64,000 nt of DNA from Terrimonas sp. Lineage in GTDB: Bacteria; Bacteroidota; Bacteroidia; Chitinophagales; Chitinophagaceae. Numbering within the stretch: the stretch's first letter is position 1; each line of letters begins with the position of its first letter. Positions 1 through 8,356 of the stretch are shown piece by piece. The DNA lies in assembly GCA_016125075.1 (NCBI GenBank), contig WGMO01000021.1, forward strand, positions 1-64,000, given 5' to 3'. The notes under the pieces are model-generated. The model was not told where the DNA came from. It worked only from the letters and a program-made list of their open reading frames with translations, and made no database searches. The position numbers and the translations under genes are program-made.

Positions 1-107
1 AGAAAAACGCGGTGGTTCGGCAAATAAGCTTCCTATAACATCCATATAACTACAGTACCAAAACTCATTTTTTTAAATGGTCAAAAACCAAATACTGCCC
101 TTTTAAT

Positions 108-142
108 GAAAAAAGGCCATCCTTTTTGGACAGCCTCTTTTT
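108..142 (-). terminator. Rho-independent terminator of ahcY
   Basis: Read on the minus strand, AGGCTGTCC and GGATGGCCT form a 9-bp stem with two G-U pairs around a short A-rich loop, followed by a run of six T. It lies just past the ahcY stop. The remaining bases 1-107 are AT-rich and show no gene or convincing signal. Confidence 0.75.
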
Positions 143-158
143 TATACTGAAAAATTTA

Positions 159-1484
159 TCAATACCTGTAATGATCAGCTTTAAAGGGTCCCTGCTGGGG
201 AATACCCAGGTAGGCAGCCTGCTCATTGGTCAGTTCATCAAGGGTAACCCCAATCTTACCAAGATGCAATCGCGCTACTTTTTCATCAAGGTGCTTCGGT
301 AATACATACACTTTGTTCTCGTAATTCTTATGGTTGGTCCATAATTCGATCTGGGCAAGTGTTTGGTTGGTAAACGAGTTGCTCATCACAAAAGAAGGGT
401 GACCGGTAGCACAACCCAGGTTCACCAGGCGGCCTTCTGCCAGTAATATGATATCATTACCCTCAACATTATAAAGGTCTACCTGCGGTTTGATCGTGTC
501 TTTAGTATGTCCGTAGTTCTTATTCAGCCAGGCCACATCAATCTCAATGTCAAAATGCCCGATATTACAAACGATGGTCTTATCACGCATCAGTTTAAAA
601 TGCTCGCCGGTGATCAGGTCACGGCAACCGGAAGCGGTAACAACGATATCCGCTTCTTTAACCGCGTCCTTCATCTTCTTCACTTCAAAGCCATCCATGG
701 CTGCCTGTAAAGCACAGATCGGGTCGATCTCCGTTACAATGACACGGCATCCTGCACCTGCTAATGAAGCTGCAGAACCTTTACCCACATCACCATATCC
801 ACCCACAACGGCCACTTTACCGGCCAGCATTACATCAGTAGCCCGGCGAATAGCATCGACCAGGGATTCTTTACAACCGTATTTATTATCAAATTTTGAT
901 TTCGTTACGGAGTCATTCACATTGATAGCGGGTACCGGTAAAGTACCGTGCGCCATTCTTTCATACAGGCGATGAACACCGGTAGTTGTTTCTTCACTCA
1001 GTCCTCTTACATGCTGGATCAGTTCCGGGTAAGTGTCAAAAACCATATTGGTTAAATCGCCTCCGTCATCCAGGATCATATTCAGGGGGCGGTCGGCGCC
1101 ACCAAAGAAAAGGGTTTGTTCAATGCACCAGTCGGCTTCTTCCTGTGATTGACCTTTCCAGGCAAAAACACCAATACCGGCTGCGGCAATGGCTGCTGCT
1201 GCATGGTCCTGGGTAGAAAATATATTACAGGAACTCCATTTTACTTCTGCACCCAGTGCCACCAGGGTTTCGATCAAAACAGCGGTCTGAATGGTCATAT
1301 GCAGGCAACCTGCAATACGCGCCCCTTTCAGCGGCTGGGCTTTACCGTATTCTTCACGAAGTGCCATCAGGCCGGGCATTTCTGCTTCTGCCAGTCTTAT
1401 TTCTTTACGACCCCAATCTGCAAGACTGATATCTGCGACTTTATAGGGTAAAGTAAAATCAATTGCTTTTGTTGTTGTAGACAT
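159..1484 (-). CDS. ahcY: Adenosylhomocysteinase
   Basis: The 441-residue protein hydrolyses S-adenosylhomocysteine to adenosine and homocysteine, clearing the product inhibitor of SAM-dependent methylation in the cytoplasm. It matches the family over its full length. The NAD-binding GxGxxG-type loop ([14 protein letters not shown]) is near residues 228-241, the substrate-domain stretch [17 protein letters not shown] is present, and the C-terminus ends in the conserved KADHYRY. It is a single gene with its own promoter and terminator. It is divergent from an Lrp-family regulator, but nothing here proves that the regulator controls it. Confidence 0.97.
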   Translation of the reverse strand: MSTTTKAIDFTLPYKVADISLADWGRKEIRLAEAEMPGLMALREEYGKAQPLKGARIAGCLHMTIQTAVLIETLVALGAEVKWSSCNIFSTQDHAAAAIAAAGIGVFAWKGQSQEEADWCIEQTLFFGGADRPLNMILDDGGDLTNMVFDTYPELIQHVRGLSEETTTGVHRLYERMAHGTLPVPAINVNDSVTKSKFDNKYGCKESLVDAIRRATDVMLAGKVAVVGGYGDVGKGSAASLAGAGCRVIVTEIDPICALQAAMDGFEVKKMKDAVKEADIVVTASGCRDLITGEHFKLMRDKTIVCNIGHFDIEIDVAWLNKNYGHTKDTIKPQVDLYNVEGNDIILLAEGRLVNLGCATGHPSFVMSNSFTNQTLAQIELWTNHKNYENKVYVLPKHLDEKVARLHLGKIGVTLDELTNEQAAYLGIPQQGPFKADHYRY

Positions 1485-1502
1485 GCTTTAGGTTTTAGAT
1501 CA

Positions 1503-1532
1503 CAAAGGTAAATATTCAGGATAAAATTGCAA
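1503..1532 (-). promoter_or_regulatory. Bacteroidota-type promoter of ahcY
   Basis: On the minus strand TTG (1530-1532) is followed by 19 bases and then TACCTTTG (1503-1510), fitting the Bacteroidota TTG/TAnnTTTG promoter. The start codon is at 1484, so the leader is only about 10-15 nt. The palindrome AATTGCAATT (1525-1534) overlaps the -33 element and could be an operator. Confidence 0.7.
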
Positions 1533-1600
1533 TTAGTTTCATGAATATGGAATAAAATGCTATTTTTTATTAGTTTTATAGAATAAAAATATAGTTGTCT

Positions 1601-2101
1601 ATGCCAAAAGCATCAAATAAAGTAGATTCCGCTGCTACTCCGGTGGCCCTGGACCGGAAGGACTTCGAAATCCTGGGTCTTTTGCAGCAAAATGCCAGGA
1701 TGACGGTAAAGGAGATAGCCGAAAAAGTGCATCTTACCACGACGCCCGTTCATGAAAGGATCCGAAGGCTCGAGGCTTCGGGGGTTATCAAACAATACGC
1801 CACCTTGCTGGACCATACAAAGGTCAGGAAAAGCCTCATGGTGATCTGTTATGTTTCCCTTAGGCAGCATAGCAAGCAATCCGGGATCAAATTCATCAGG
1901 GCCATTCATGAATTGCCCGAGATCATTGAGTGCTATAATATATCCGGTGAATTTGACTTTATGCTAAAGGTAGTGGCCGAAAACATGGACGCCTATTACG
2001 ATTTTCATGTAAACAAACTCAGCCAGATTGAAAACATGGGGCAGGTACAGAGTGTTTTTGTCATGGGGGTAGTAAAACAAACCCATCAGCTGGTGTATTG
2101 A
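1601..2101 (+). CDS. Lrp/AsnC family transcriptional regulator
   Basis: This 166-residue regulator has an N-terminal winged helix-turn-helix (about residues 20-70; FEILGLLQQNARMTVKEIAEKVHLTTTP) and a C-terminal RAM/ACT-like effector domain (about 80-160). Such proteins form octamers that respond to amino acids. The ATG at 1601 is preferred over an in-frame TTG at 1595 because it is two codons away and is the stronger initiator. It is transcribed divergently from ahcY, and a small gene follows after 55 bases. The effector is unknown. Confidence 0.9.
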   Translation: MPKASNKVDSAATPVALDRKDFEILGLLQQNARMTVKEIAEKVHLTTTPVHERIRRLEASGVIKQYATLLDHTKVRKSLMVICYVSLRQHSKQSGIKFIRAIHELPEIIECYNISGEFDFMLKVVAENMDAYYDFHVNKLSQIENMGQVQSVFVMGVVKQTHQLVY

Positions 2102-2156
2102 AGTGGTTTGTGCTGAACATCGTAACTTTAGCGTATGTTCAATAAAAGATGAGGTT

Positions 2157-2459
2157 ATGAAAACGTATGAAACATTGTCGCAGGCCATCAATGGATTAAA
2201 AGCGGAGGGCTATACCACCGACTTTAATTTATCAGAGAACTGCCTGGTTTGCAACGAGGGTAAGTTTGATATCAATGATTTTGAAATTGTGAATGTATTT
2301 CGCTTTGAAGGGGAGACCAATCCCGATGATTCGAGCATCCTTTATGTGATCGAGTCCAATAAAGGACATAAAGGGTTGCTTGTAAGTGCTTATGGTGTTT
2401 ACGCAGAGGGGATGAGTGCGGAAATGGCATTAAAACTCAGGATGCATACCACCCAATAA
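2157..2459 (+). CDS. Small conserved hypothetical protein
   Basis: This cytoplasmic protein of about 100 residues starts MKTYETLSQAINGLK and has two adjacent acidic patches and one Cys pair region (ENCLVCNEG). Homologues in Bacteroidota often carry the database label phosphoribosylpyrophosphate synthetase. No PRPP-binding loop or kinase motif can be seen in such a short protein, so I treat that label as unsupported. The ATG at 2157 is chosen because the sequence before it in the same frame is not family-like. Function unknown. Confidence 0.7.
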   Translation: MKTYETLSQAINGLKAEGYTTDFNLSENCLVCNEGKFDINDFEIVNVFRFEGETNPDDSSILYVIESNKGHKGLLVSAYGVYAEGMSAEMALKLRMHTTQ

Positions 2460-2462
2460 TAG

Positions 2463-2957
2463 TTAAGGCACCAACCGCTTTTCCATAATATAGTCGTTCA
2501 TAAAGAAGCCGTTGCCGATATCAAAATCTGCCTGACCGATCACGGAAAAACCCAGTTTCTCATAAAATTTTTTGGCGGTGTTATACCGGTTCACCTGTAA
2601 GCGGATCTTGGTGCCATTTTTTTTCCGGATCCTGTCCAGGATATCCTCCAGCAGGAATCTTCCGGTTCCCTTTCCCTGTTCGCTGGTCAGTACATAAATC
2701 TTATGCAACTTGTAGATGGTTTTTTCAATTTCCTGGAAGGAAGCGAAACCAACCGGTTCCTGATCATGGTATACGATGAGAAAAGTACAGCCTTCCTGCA
2801 TCTGCTGAAGCAACGAATTTTCACTGTACATCATTTCCAGCATATAACCGATCTGTTCCGGTGACAGGATCGGTGCATAGGTCTGCGGCCATACTTTGTC
2901 GTTCAGTTCCCTGATCAGGGGGATATCACACGGGCTGGCCAGTCGGGTACTAAACAT
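2463..2957 (-). CDS. GNAT family N-acetyltransferase
   Basis: The 164-residue protein is a GCN5-related acetyltransferase. The acetyl-CoA pyrophosphate-binding segment is EQGKGTGRFLLEDIL (about 94-108), and the C-terminal NRYNTAKKFYEKLGFSVIG matches motif B. Its substrate cannot be inferred. Its start overlaps the end of the upstream prsW gene by 8 bases, so the two are translationally coupled. Confidence 0.85.
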   Translation of the reverse strand: MFSTRLASPCDIPLIRELNDKVWPQTYAPILSPEQIGYMLEMMYSENSLLQQMQEGCTFLIVYHDQEPVGFASFQEIEKTIYKLHKIYVLTSEQGKGTGRFLLEDILDRIRKKNGTKIRLQVNRYNTAKKFYEKLGFSVIGQADFDIGNGFFMNDYIMEKRLVP

Positions 2958-3654
2958 GGATATCGGGTTTGAACATCTGTTTTGATAATAGCTGGTGGGT
3001 GTGGATATGTTTGCGGCTCATCCGGATCGCCACAATATAGGAGATGATGGCACCGGCAAACAACAACCCGTCGGAAATAAAGGGTTTTACATCGGGGCTT
3101 TTCTGCAGGAAAAGGAAGAAGTCAAATGTACCGTGAAAAAATACTGCCCAGAAAAGCCCGGTCAGCAGCAGCCGAAAGCTATTTCCGGGATCGAATTTCG
3201 CCTTGCCCACATAATAACCCATGAGAACGGCAAAACTGGCATGTGCCGGCACACTGAGGAACATCCTGGTAAAGGCGGTCGTATACCCGTAACTGTATAC
3301 ATACGCGATATTTTCAATGGTAGCAAAACCCATACTGACCATGACGCTGTACACGATGCCGTCCAGCGGCTCATCAAAGCTTTTTCGCGTGTAACAGTAA
3401 TAGCGGAGTACAAAATACTTGCTGAACTCTTCGCTCACACCCACTACCAGGAAGGCGCTGATTGCCGTGGAGAGAATGCTGTTACTGTTCGGGAGCAATA
3501 ATTTTTCCAGTACCAGGGCAGGTATCACGGTCAGCACCCCGAGCATAAAACTGGCAACCAGTGTTAACTTCGGTTCTTTGTTATAAATGTCTTTTAGAAA
3601 GATATAAATACAAACGGCCAATCCGGGGGCGATCGCCAGTGCCAGCAGGGTCAT
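2950..3654 (-). CDS. PrsW-family intramembrane metalloprotease
   Basis: The 234-residue protein has about seven or eight hydrophobic membrane segments. It carries the family's conserved metal-site motifs: EExxK (EEFSKYF, about 74-80), HASFAVLMGYYVGK, and HGTFDFF near the C-terminus. The founding B. subtilis member cleaves the anti-sigma factor RsiW at site 1. Whether this one acts on an anti-sigma factor is not known. The window does encode a membrane anti-sigma protein near 43 kb, but nothing links them directly. Confidence 0.85.
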   Translation of the reverse strand: MTLLALAIAPGLAVCIYIFLKDIYNKEPKLTLVASFMLGVLTVIPALVLEKLLLPNSNSILSTAISAFLVVGVSEEFSKYFVLRYYCYTRKSFDEPLDGIVYSVMVSMGFATIENIAYVYSYGYTTAFTRMFLSVPAHASFAVLMGYYVGKAKFDPGNSFRLLLTGLFWAVFFHGTFDFFLFLQKSPDVKPFISDGLLFAGAIISYIVAIRMSRKHIHTHQLLSKQMFKPDIHV

Positions 3655-3695
3655 TTTTTTTATTGAAAATAAATAAACCGTTCAATAATAAAAAT

Positions 3696-3725
3696 AAAAA
3701 AAGCCGCTTTTTCTGGGCGGCTTTT
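3696..3725 (-). terminator. Terminator of icd
   Basis: AAGCCGC (3701-3707) pairs with GCGGCTT (3717-3723) in a 7-bp GC-rich stem flanked by A and T tracts. It can terminate in either direction. By position it ends the icd transcript before prsW. Confidence 0.8.
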
Positions 3726-3735
3726 CCGGTTATGT

Positions 3736-4968
3736 TTAGCCCAGTTTCTTTTTCAGGTTTTCATCGATGGCATCGAGGAATTCTTCCGTATACAGGTAAT
3801 GCTCGCCATGGTTCACCTTATTGCCATGGATACAGATGGCCAGGTCCTTGGTCATTTTACCGCTTTCCACGGTTTCGATACAAACAGATTCCAGGGCATT
3901 TGCAAAATCAATCAATGCCGCGTTATTGTCCAGTTTTCCCCGGAATGCCAGTCCTCTTGTCCAGGCAAAGATGGAAGCAATGGGGTTGGTAGAAGTGGGT
4001 TTTCCCTTTTGGTGCTCCCGGTAATGCCGGGTAACCGTACCATGGGCTGCTTCGGCTTCGAGGGTTTTACCATCGGGGGTCACCAGCACCGAAGTCATTA
4101 ATCCCAAAGAACCAAAACCCTGGGCAACGGTATCGCTCTGTACATCGCCATCATAGTTTTTACAGGCCCATACAAAATTGCCATTCCATTTTAAGGCACT
4201 CGCCACCATGTCATCAATCAAACGGTGCTCATAAACGATCCCGGCAGCGTCAAACGCAGCTTTGAATTCCTCTTGGTAGATCTCGTCAAAAATATCTTTA
4301 AAACGGCCGTCATATTTTTTCAGGATGGTGTTTTTGGTGGAAAGGTATAAGGGCCATTTCTTACTGAGCGCCATATTGAAACAACTACGGGCGAATCCCA
4401 TAATACTTTCATCCGTATTGTACATGCTCATGGCAACACCATCGCCTTTGAAGTTATAGACTTCAAATACCTGGGCCTCACTGCCATCTTCGGGGGTGAA
4501 GGTCATGGTGAGTTTGCCCTTCCCTTTAATCACCGTATCGGTGGCACGGTACTGGTCACCAAAGGCATGGCGGCCGACAATGATCGGCGCAGTCCAGTTC
4601 GTAACCAGCCGGGGCACGTTCTTCATAACGATGGGTTCACGGAAAACCGTTCCGTCCAGGATATTCCTGATTGTCCCGTTGGGGCTTTTCCACATCTGTT
4701 TCAGGTTGAATTCCTTTACCCTTGCTTCATCGGGGGTAATGGTCGCGCATTTAATACCGACTCCATATTCTTTGATGGCATTGGCAGCATCAACTGTAAC
4801 CTGGTCATTGGTTTGGTCGCGGTATTCAATACCCAGGTCATAATATTTGATATCAACATCCACATAGGGAAGTATCAGCTTATCTTTAATGAATTTCCAG
4901 ATAATCCTTGTCATTTCATCTCCATCCAGTTCTACAACCGGGTTTTCGACTTTGATTTTTGCTGCCAT
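3736..4968 (-). CDS. icd: NADP-dependent isocitrate dehydrogenase
   Basis: The 410-residue enzyme oxidatively decarboxylates isocitrate to 2-oxoglutarate in the TCA cycle, making NADPH. It belongs to the subfamily that includes eukaryotic cytosolic IDH, not the E. coli type. Examples are [13 protein letters not shown] at the N-terminus, the substrate loop SPNGTIRN, and the cofactor region [17 protein letters not shown]. The family length is about 400-415, so it is complete. Confidence 0.97.
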   Translation of the reverse strand: MAAKIKVENPVVELDGDEMTRIIWKFIKDKLILPYVDVDIKYYDLGIEYRDQTNDQVTVDAANAIKEYGVGIKCATITPDEARVKEFNLKQMWKSPNGTIRNILDGTVFREPIVMKNVPRLVTNWTAPIIVGRHAFGDQYRATDTVIKGKGKLTMTFTPEDGSEAQVFEVYNFKGDGVAMSMYNTDESIMGFARSCFNMALSKKWPLYLSTKNTILKKYDGRFKDIFDEIYQEEFKAAFDAAGIVYEHRLIDDMVASALKWNGNFVWACKNYDGDVQSDTVAQGFGSLGLMTSVLVTPDGKTLEAEAAHGTVTRHYREHQKGKPTSTNPIASIFAWTRGLAFRGKLDNNAALIDFANALESVCIETVESGKMTKDLAICIHGNKVNHGEHYLYTEEFLDAIDENLKKKLG

Positions 4969-4993
4969 ATTGAATAAAATATTTTAGGAGTTG

Positions 4994-5001
4994 CAAATTT
5001 A
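4994..5001 (-). promoter_or_regulatory. -7 element of icd
   Basis: TAAATTTG on the minus strand lies 25 bases before the icd ATG at 4968. A clear -33 element is not seen at the usual spacing. Confidence 0.45.
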
Positions 5002-5080
5002 AGGGTTTCCAATTTTTCCCTTAAAAAGGGCAATTTGGCGCGTTGGACGATAAAAACCAGGGAATGACCGATTTTTCCGA

Positions 5081-5109
5081 TTGACTTAAATCAAGGTTTA
5101 TTAATTTTG
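5081..5109 (+). promoter_or_regulatory. Promoter of the Crp/Fnr gene with FNR-like box
   Basis: TTG (5081-5083), 18 bases, then TAATTTTG (5102-5109) form a good promoter. The -33 element is part of TTGACTTAAATCAA (5081-5094), which matches the FNR/CRP-type dyad TTGATnnnnATCAA at 9 of 10 fixed positions. A dimer bound there would block RNA polymerase, suggesting autorepression. Confidence 0.65.
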
Positions 5110-5126
5110 CAGGGACTGATTAGAGC

Positions 5127-5726
5127 ATGGAAGATTATAAGGTATTTCTAAAGTTTGTAAACAAGTTTACTGACTTGTCTGAGGATGAGTTTCGAAGGTA
5201 TATTGAGCCCACTATCATCAAACGAAAATTCGCAAAGAAGCAAAAGATCACCCAGATCGGCGAAGTGGAACATTATTTTAACCTGATTTCAAAGGGTTTG
5301 GTTCGGAAATATTACAAAAAGGGAAAACAGGAGGTTCATACCCAGATTTCTCACGAGGGCCAGATCATCCTGGTGCAGGATTCTTTTTTTAGCAGGGAAC
5401 CTTCTTCTTTTTGCCTGGAAGCGGTGGAACCCACGGTGCTGGTGTCGATTCAATATGACGATCTTGAACAAATTTTCAGTTCGTCGGCAAAAATGGAACA
5501 TATGGGAAGAAGGGTGATCACCGCGATTGCCATCCTGCAGGACAAATGGCAATCAAAACTGGTACAGGAAACCCCCCGCGAAAGGTTCCTGGCCTTTGTC
5601 AGAAAAAATCCTGATCTGATTCAGCGGGTTCCTCAAAAATACCTGGCATCCCTGCTAAATATCAAACCGGAAACCTTTAGCCGGTTCAAGCATTTATTAA
5701 GATCCAGACCTGCAATAAAGGATTAG
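5127..5726 (+). CDS. Crp/Fnr family transcriptional regulator
   Basis: The 199-residue protein has a cyclic-nucleotide-binding-like beta-barrel (about 20-115), a dimerisation helix (about 120-150) and a C-terminal helix-turn-helix (about 165-190). The recognition helix KPETFSRFKHLL keeps the E-xx-S-R pattern (E182, S185, R186) that contacts TTGAT half-sites in FNR. There is no N-terminal cysteine cluster, so it is not an Fe-S oxygen sensor of E. coli type. The effector is unknown. Its stop codon shares bases with the convergent mntH stop. Confidence 0.88.
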   Translation: MEDYKVFLKFVNKFTDLSEDEFRRYIEPTIIKRKFAKKQKITQIGEVEHYFNLISKGLVRKYYKKGKQEVHTQISHEGQIILVQDSFFSREPSSFCLEAVEPTVLVSIQYDDLEQIFSSSAKMEHMGRRVITAIAILQDKWQSKLVQETPRERFLAFVRKNPDLIQRVPQKYLASLLNIKPETFSRFKHLLRSRPAIKD

Positions 5727-7603
5727 ATATTCACCACCAATACCGGGATATCCAATTCGTGCCTCACTTTTTCAATGGTTTCCCCATAGATGATATCCTT
5801 CAATCCGCTATGCCGGTGCGCACCGATAACGAGCATTTCAGCATTATTTTCCTTTACCAGCCTGACAATTTCTGCCGACCTGTTCCTGTAACCCAGCAAA
5901 CCTATTGCCTGGTAACCCCTGGAACGGAGTTGATCGATATAGAAGTCCAGTTGTTCACGGTCTTTTCTTGATTCCATATCATCGGTCTCTTTTCCCAATA
6001 CCCGGGCGGAGGCGCTTTCCACAATGTGGATCAGGATAAATAGAGTATCCTTATGTCCCTGTCCCGCGGCATGCGACAACAGTTTAAGATCGTGGCTGCC
6101 AAAATCAAGGGCGATGGCGATTTTTTTATAGTCAGGTATTTCCAATTTTGTAAAGATGGCTTCGGGGTGTAAAGTTATCAAAGCTGATTTTTTCTTCCTG
6201 CCCTTTAGGGGATAGAGAAATGTGAAGATCAGTACCGCCGCGAAAAATACAATACAGATCAATATGATGATTTTTGTCATTATATTGCCACCGGAAGCAA
6301 AAAAAGAAGAAAGTTCTTCGGCCACCAGGCGTATATTCAAATAAACCAGAACGGAAGTAATCAGCCAGGCGGCGGTTTTCATACCCGTGCCGATGGCAAA
6401 TTTACCCATGGTAGCTTTATCACTTACAAAATGGATCAGGGGGATGATGGCGAAACCCAGCTGCAGACTTAAGATCACCTGGCTGAGCACGAGCAGGTTG
6501 TCGACTTCCTTTTCCCCGCTGACGGCAATCACGATTACAGCAGGGATGATCGCGATCAACCGGGTGATCAATCTTCTAATCCAGGGATTGATCCGCAGAT
6601 GCAGGTAGCCTTCCATGACGATCTGCCCGGCAAGCGTTCCGGTTATGGTAGAACTTTGTCCGGCTGCGATCAGGGCAATCGCAAAAAGAGTGGGGGCGAG
6701 TTTGCTGCCCAGCAGGGGTTCGAGCAGTTCATGGGCGGTTTTGATTTCTGCCACATCCGTCCGGCCCGTTTTGAAGAATACGGTGGCAGCCAATACCAGG
6801 ATCGCTGCATTCACGAAAAAAGCAAGGTTGAGGGCAATTGCACTATCAATGGTATTGTACTTGATCGCCTTCCTGATGCCTTCATCATCCCTTTTTATTT
6901 TTCTTGTTTGAACGATGGCAGAATGGAGGTAAAGATTATGCGGCATCACGGTGGCTCCAATGATCCCGATGGCAATATACAGCGCTGCATTATTGGGGAT
7001 ATGCGGAACAAATCCTGTCACGACCTCCCCTAAATCGGGTTTGGCCAGTAGGATCTGCACCAGGAAGGATAGACCGATCACAGCTACCAGGCCCATAATG
7101 AATGCTTCCATCTTTCTCATCCCCAGTCTTTGGAGGAGCAATAACAGGAGGGTATCAAATACCGTGATGCCCACGGCATAGAGTAAGGGGATGCCGGTCA
7201 GTAACTGGATCCCAATGGCCATGCCCAGCACTTCGGCCAGGTCGGTGGCGGCAATAGCGATTTCCGCCAAAACATAGAGCACCAGGTTGATGCCACGGGG
7301 GTATACTTCCCTGTTGGCCTGGGCCAGGTCCCTTCCACGAACAATACCGAGGCGGGCGGAGAGGCTTTGCAGGATAAGCGCCATCAGGTTGCTCATGAGC
7401 AATACCCAGATCAGTTTATATCCAAACTGGCTGCCCCCCTGAAGGTCGGTAGCCCAGTTGCCCGGGTCCATATACCCAACACTGATGAGATAGGCCGGGC
7501 CGAAAAAGGATAGAAGCCTTCGCCAGGCCGGTTTGTGACTGGCGGTGGTATCGACGGATCCATGCACTTCGCTTAAAGAATGATCAAATGATTTACTGCT
7601 CAT
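5723..7603 (-). CDS. mntH: Nramp divalent metal transporter fused to UspA domain
   Basis: This 626-residue inner-membrane importer of Mn2+/Fe2+ has about 11 hydrophobic segments (residues 25-450). The Nramp signature DPGNWATDLQGG is in TM1 and MPHNLYLHS in TM6. A cytoplasmic C-terminal universal stress protein domain (about 475-626) keeps the nucleotide-loop pattern VIGAHRHSGLKDIIYG. The ATG at 7603 is preferred to one 33 bases upstream because it leaves an 11-base overlap with mntR. The fusion suggests nucleotide or stress control of uptake; that role is inferred. Confidence 0.93.
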   Translation of the reverse strand: MSSKSFDHSLSEVHGSVDTTASHKPAWRRLLSFFGPAYLISVGYMDPGNWATDLQGGSQFGYKLIWVLLMSNLMALILQSLSARLGIVRGRDLAQANREVYPRGINLVLYVLAEIAIAATDLAEVLGMAIGIQLLTGIPLLYAVGITVFDTLLLLLLQRLGMRKMEAFIMGLVAVIGLSFLVQILLAKPDLGEVVTGFVPHIPNNAALYIAIGIIGATVMPHNLYLHSAIVQTRKIKRDDEGIRKAIKYNTIDSAIALNLAFFVNAAILVLAATVFFKTGRTDVAEIKTAHELLEPLLGSKLAPTLFAIALIAAGQSSTITGTLAGQIVMEGYLHLRINPWIRRLITRLIAIIPAVIVIAVSGEKEVDNLLVLSQVILSLQLGFAIIPLIHFVSDKATMGKFAIGTGMKTAAWLITSVLVYLNIRLVAEELSSFFASGGNIMTKIIILICIVFFAAVLIFTFLYPLKGRKKKSALITLHPEAIFTKLEIPDYKKIAIALDFGSHDLKLLSHAAGQGHKDTLFILIHIVESASARVLGKETDDMESRKDREQLDFYIDQLRSRGYQAIGLLGYRNRSAEIVRLVKENNAEMLVIGAHRHSGLKDIIYGETIEKVRHELDIPVLVVNI

Positions 7604-8255
7604 GGGTGACAAAAATATTTTTGGCCAGGGTTTCACTGATGGAGAAAGCCTGCTGGTTTTTGGGTTTTATCTCTAATGACTGGTCGAAGCTGAATTTTTT
7701 TATGATTTCCAGTTTTGTTCCGATCCGGATCTTCCGGTGTTTGAGTAAGGCCAGCATTTCCTTCGACTGGTTCGAAACGTAGGCAACCGTAACCATCTGG
7801 TGGGCCTCCGTTTCTGAGAGCATATTCCTGGCATCAGATTCCATATGGCCGGCACTGTCCGGAATAGGATCGCCATGGGGATCGAACTTTGGAAATCCCA
7901 GGTACTCATCCAGTTTATCAATCAGTTTTTTACTGCTTACATGCTCCAGGTGTTCTGCTACCTCATGTACATCCTCCCAATCAAAATTGAGTTTCTCCGC
8001 CAGGAAGTATTCCCAGAGACGGTGCCTGCGAACGATGCCCAGTGCCGTTTTCCTGCCTTCTGCACTGAGTTTAAAACCATAATAGGGCTGGTAACTGATC
8101 AGCTTTTTGGCTTTTAATTTTTTCATCATATCGGTAACGGAAGCCGGCCGGGTATGCAGTGCCGCTGCAAGGTCATTGGTCGTTACATTGCCACTGTCAC
8201 CCTGTAAATGAAAAATCGCTTTGATGTAATTCTCTTCAGAAACTGAATAATTCAT
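7593..8255 (-). CDS. mntR: MntR/DtxR-family metal-dependent repressor
   Basis: The 220-residue protein has an N-terminal winged helix (about 1-70, SVTDMMKKLKAKKLISY), a metal-binding dimerisation domain (about 71-140, with HEVAEHLEHVSSKKLIDKLDEYL and a DPHGDPIP segment), and a C-terminal FeoA/SH3-like domain (about 150-220). It overlaps mntH by 11 bases, so regulator and transporter form one operon. Metal-bound repressor probably shuts off its own operon through the site at 8271-8288. Confidence 0.92.
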   Translation of the reverse strand: MNYSVSEENYIKAIFHLQGDSGNVTTNDLAAALHTRPASVTDMMKKLKAKKLISYQPYYGFKLSAEGRKTALGIVRRHRLWEYFLAEKLNFDWEDVHEVAEHLEHVSSKKLIDKLDEYLGFPKFDPHGDPIPDSAGHMESDARNMLSETEAHQMVTVAYVSNQSKEMLALLKHRKIRIGTKLEIIKKFSFDQSLEIKPKNQQAFSISETLAKNIFVTHEQ

Positions 8256-8270
8256 TTCGTCTAAATAAAA

Positions 8271-8288
8271 TTTTAGGCAAATCTAAAA
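8271..8288 (-). promoter_or_regulatory. Candidate MntR operator overlapping the mntR promoter
   Basis: TTTTAG-N6-CTAAAA is a perfect 6+6 inverted repeat, close to DtxR-family sites of the TTTAGG/CCTAAA kind. On the minus strand TAGATTTG (8278-8285), a TAnnTTTG -7 element, lies inside it. The mntR ATG at 8255 is 15 bases further on. Confidence 0.6.
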
Positions 8289-8356
8289 AATATTCTGAAA
8301 ATATTAATTATTTATTTCCAGGCCGGAAAAAGGTAAATTGGGTTTCAATTGGAACG

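Noticed and set aside
507-1451. Several open frames on the plus strand opposite ahcY
   Set aside because: They are antisense to a certain gene, have no family likeness, and their composition follows ahcY codon bias.
2157-2459. Calling the small protein a phosphoribosylpyrophosphate synthetase, as related entries are labelled
   Set aside because: About 100 residues with no PRPP loop or ATP-binding motif cannot form that enzyme; kept as hypothetical.
5018-5030. Palindrome CCCTTAAAAAGGG upstream of icd
   Set aside because: Short and AT-rich in the middle; it could be an operator but there is no matching regulator or second copy to support it.
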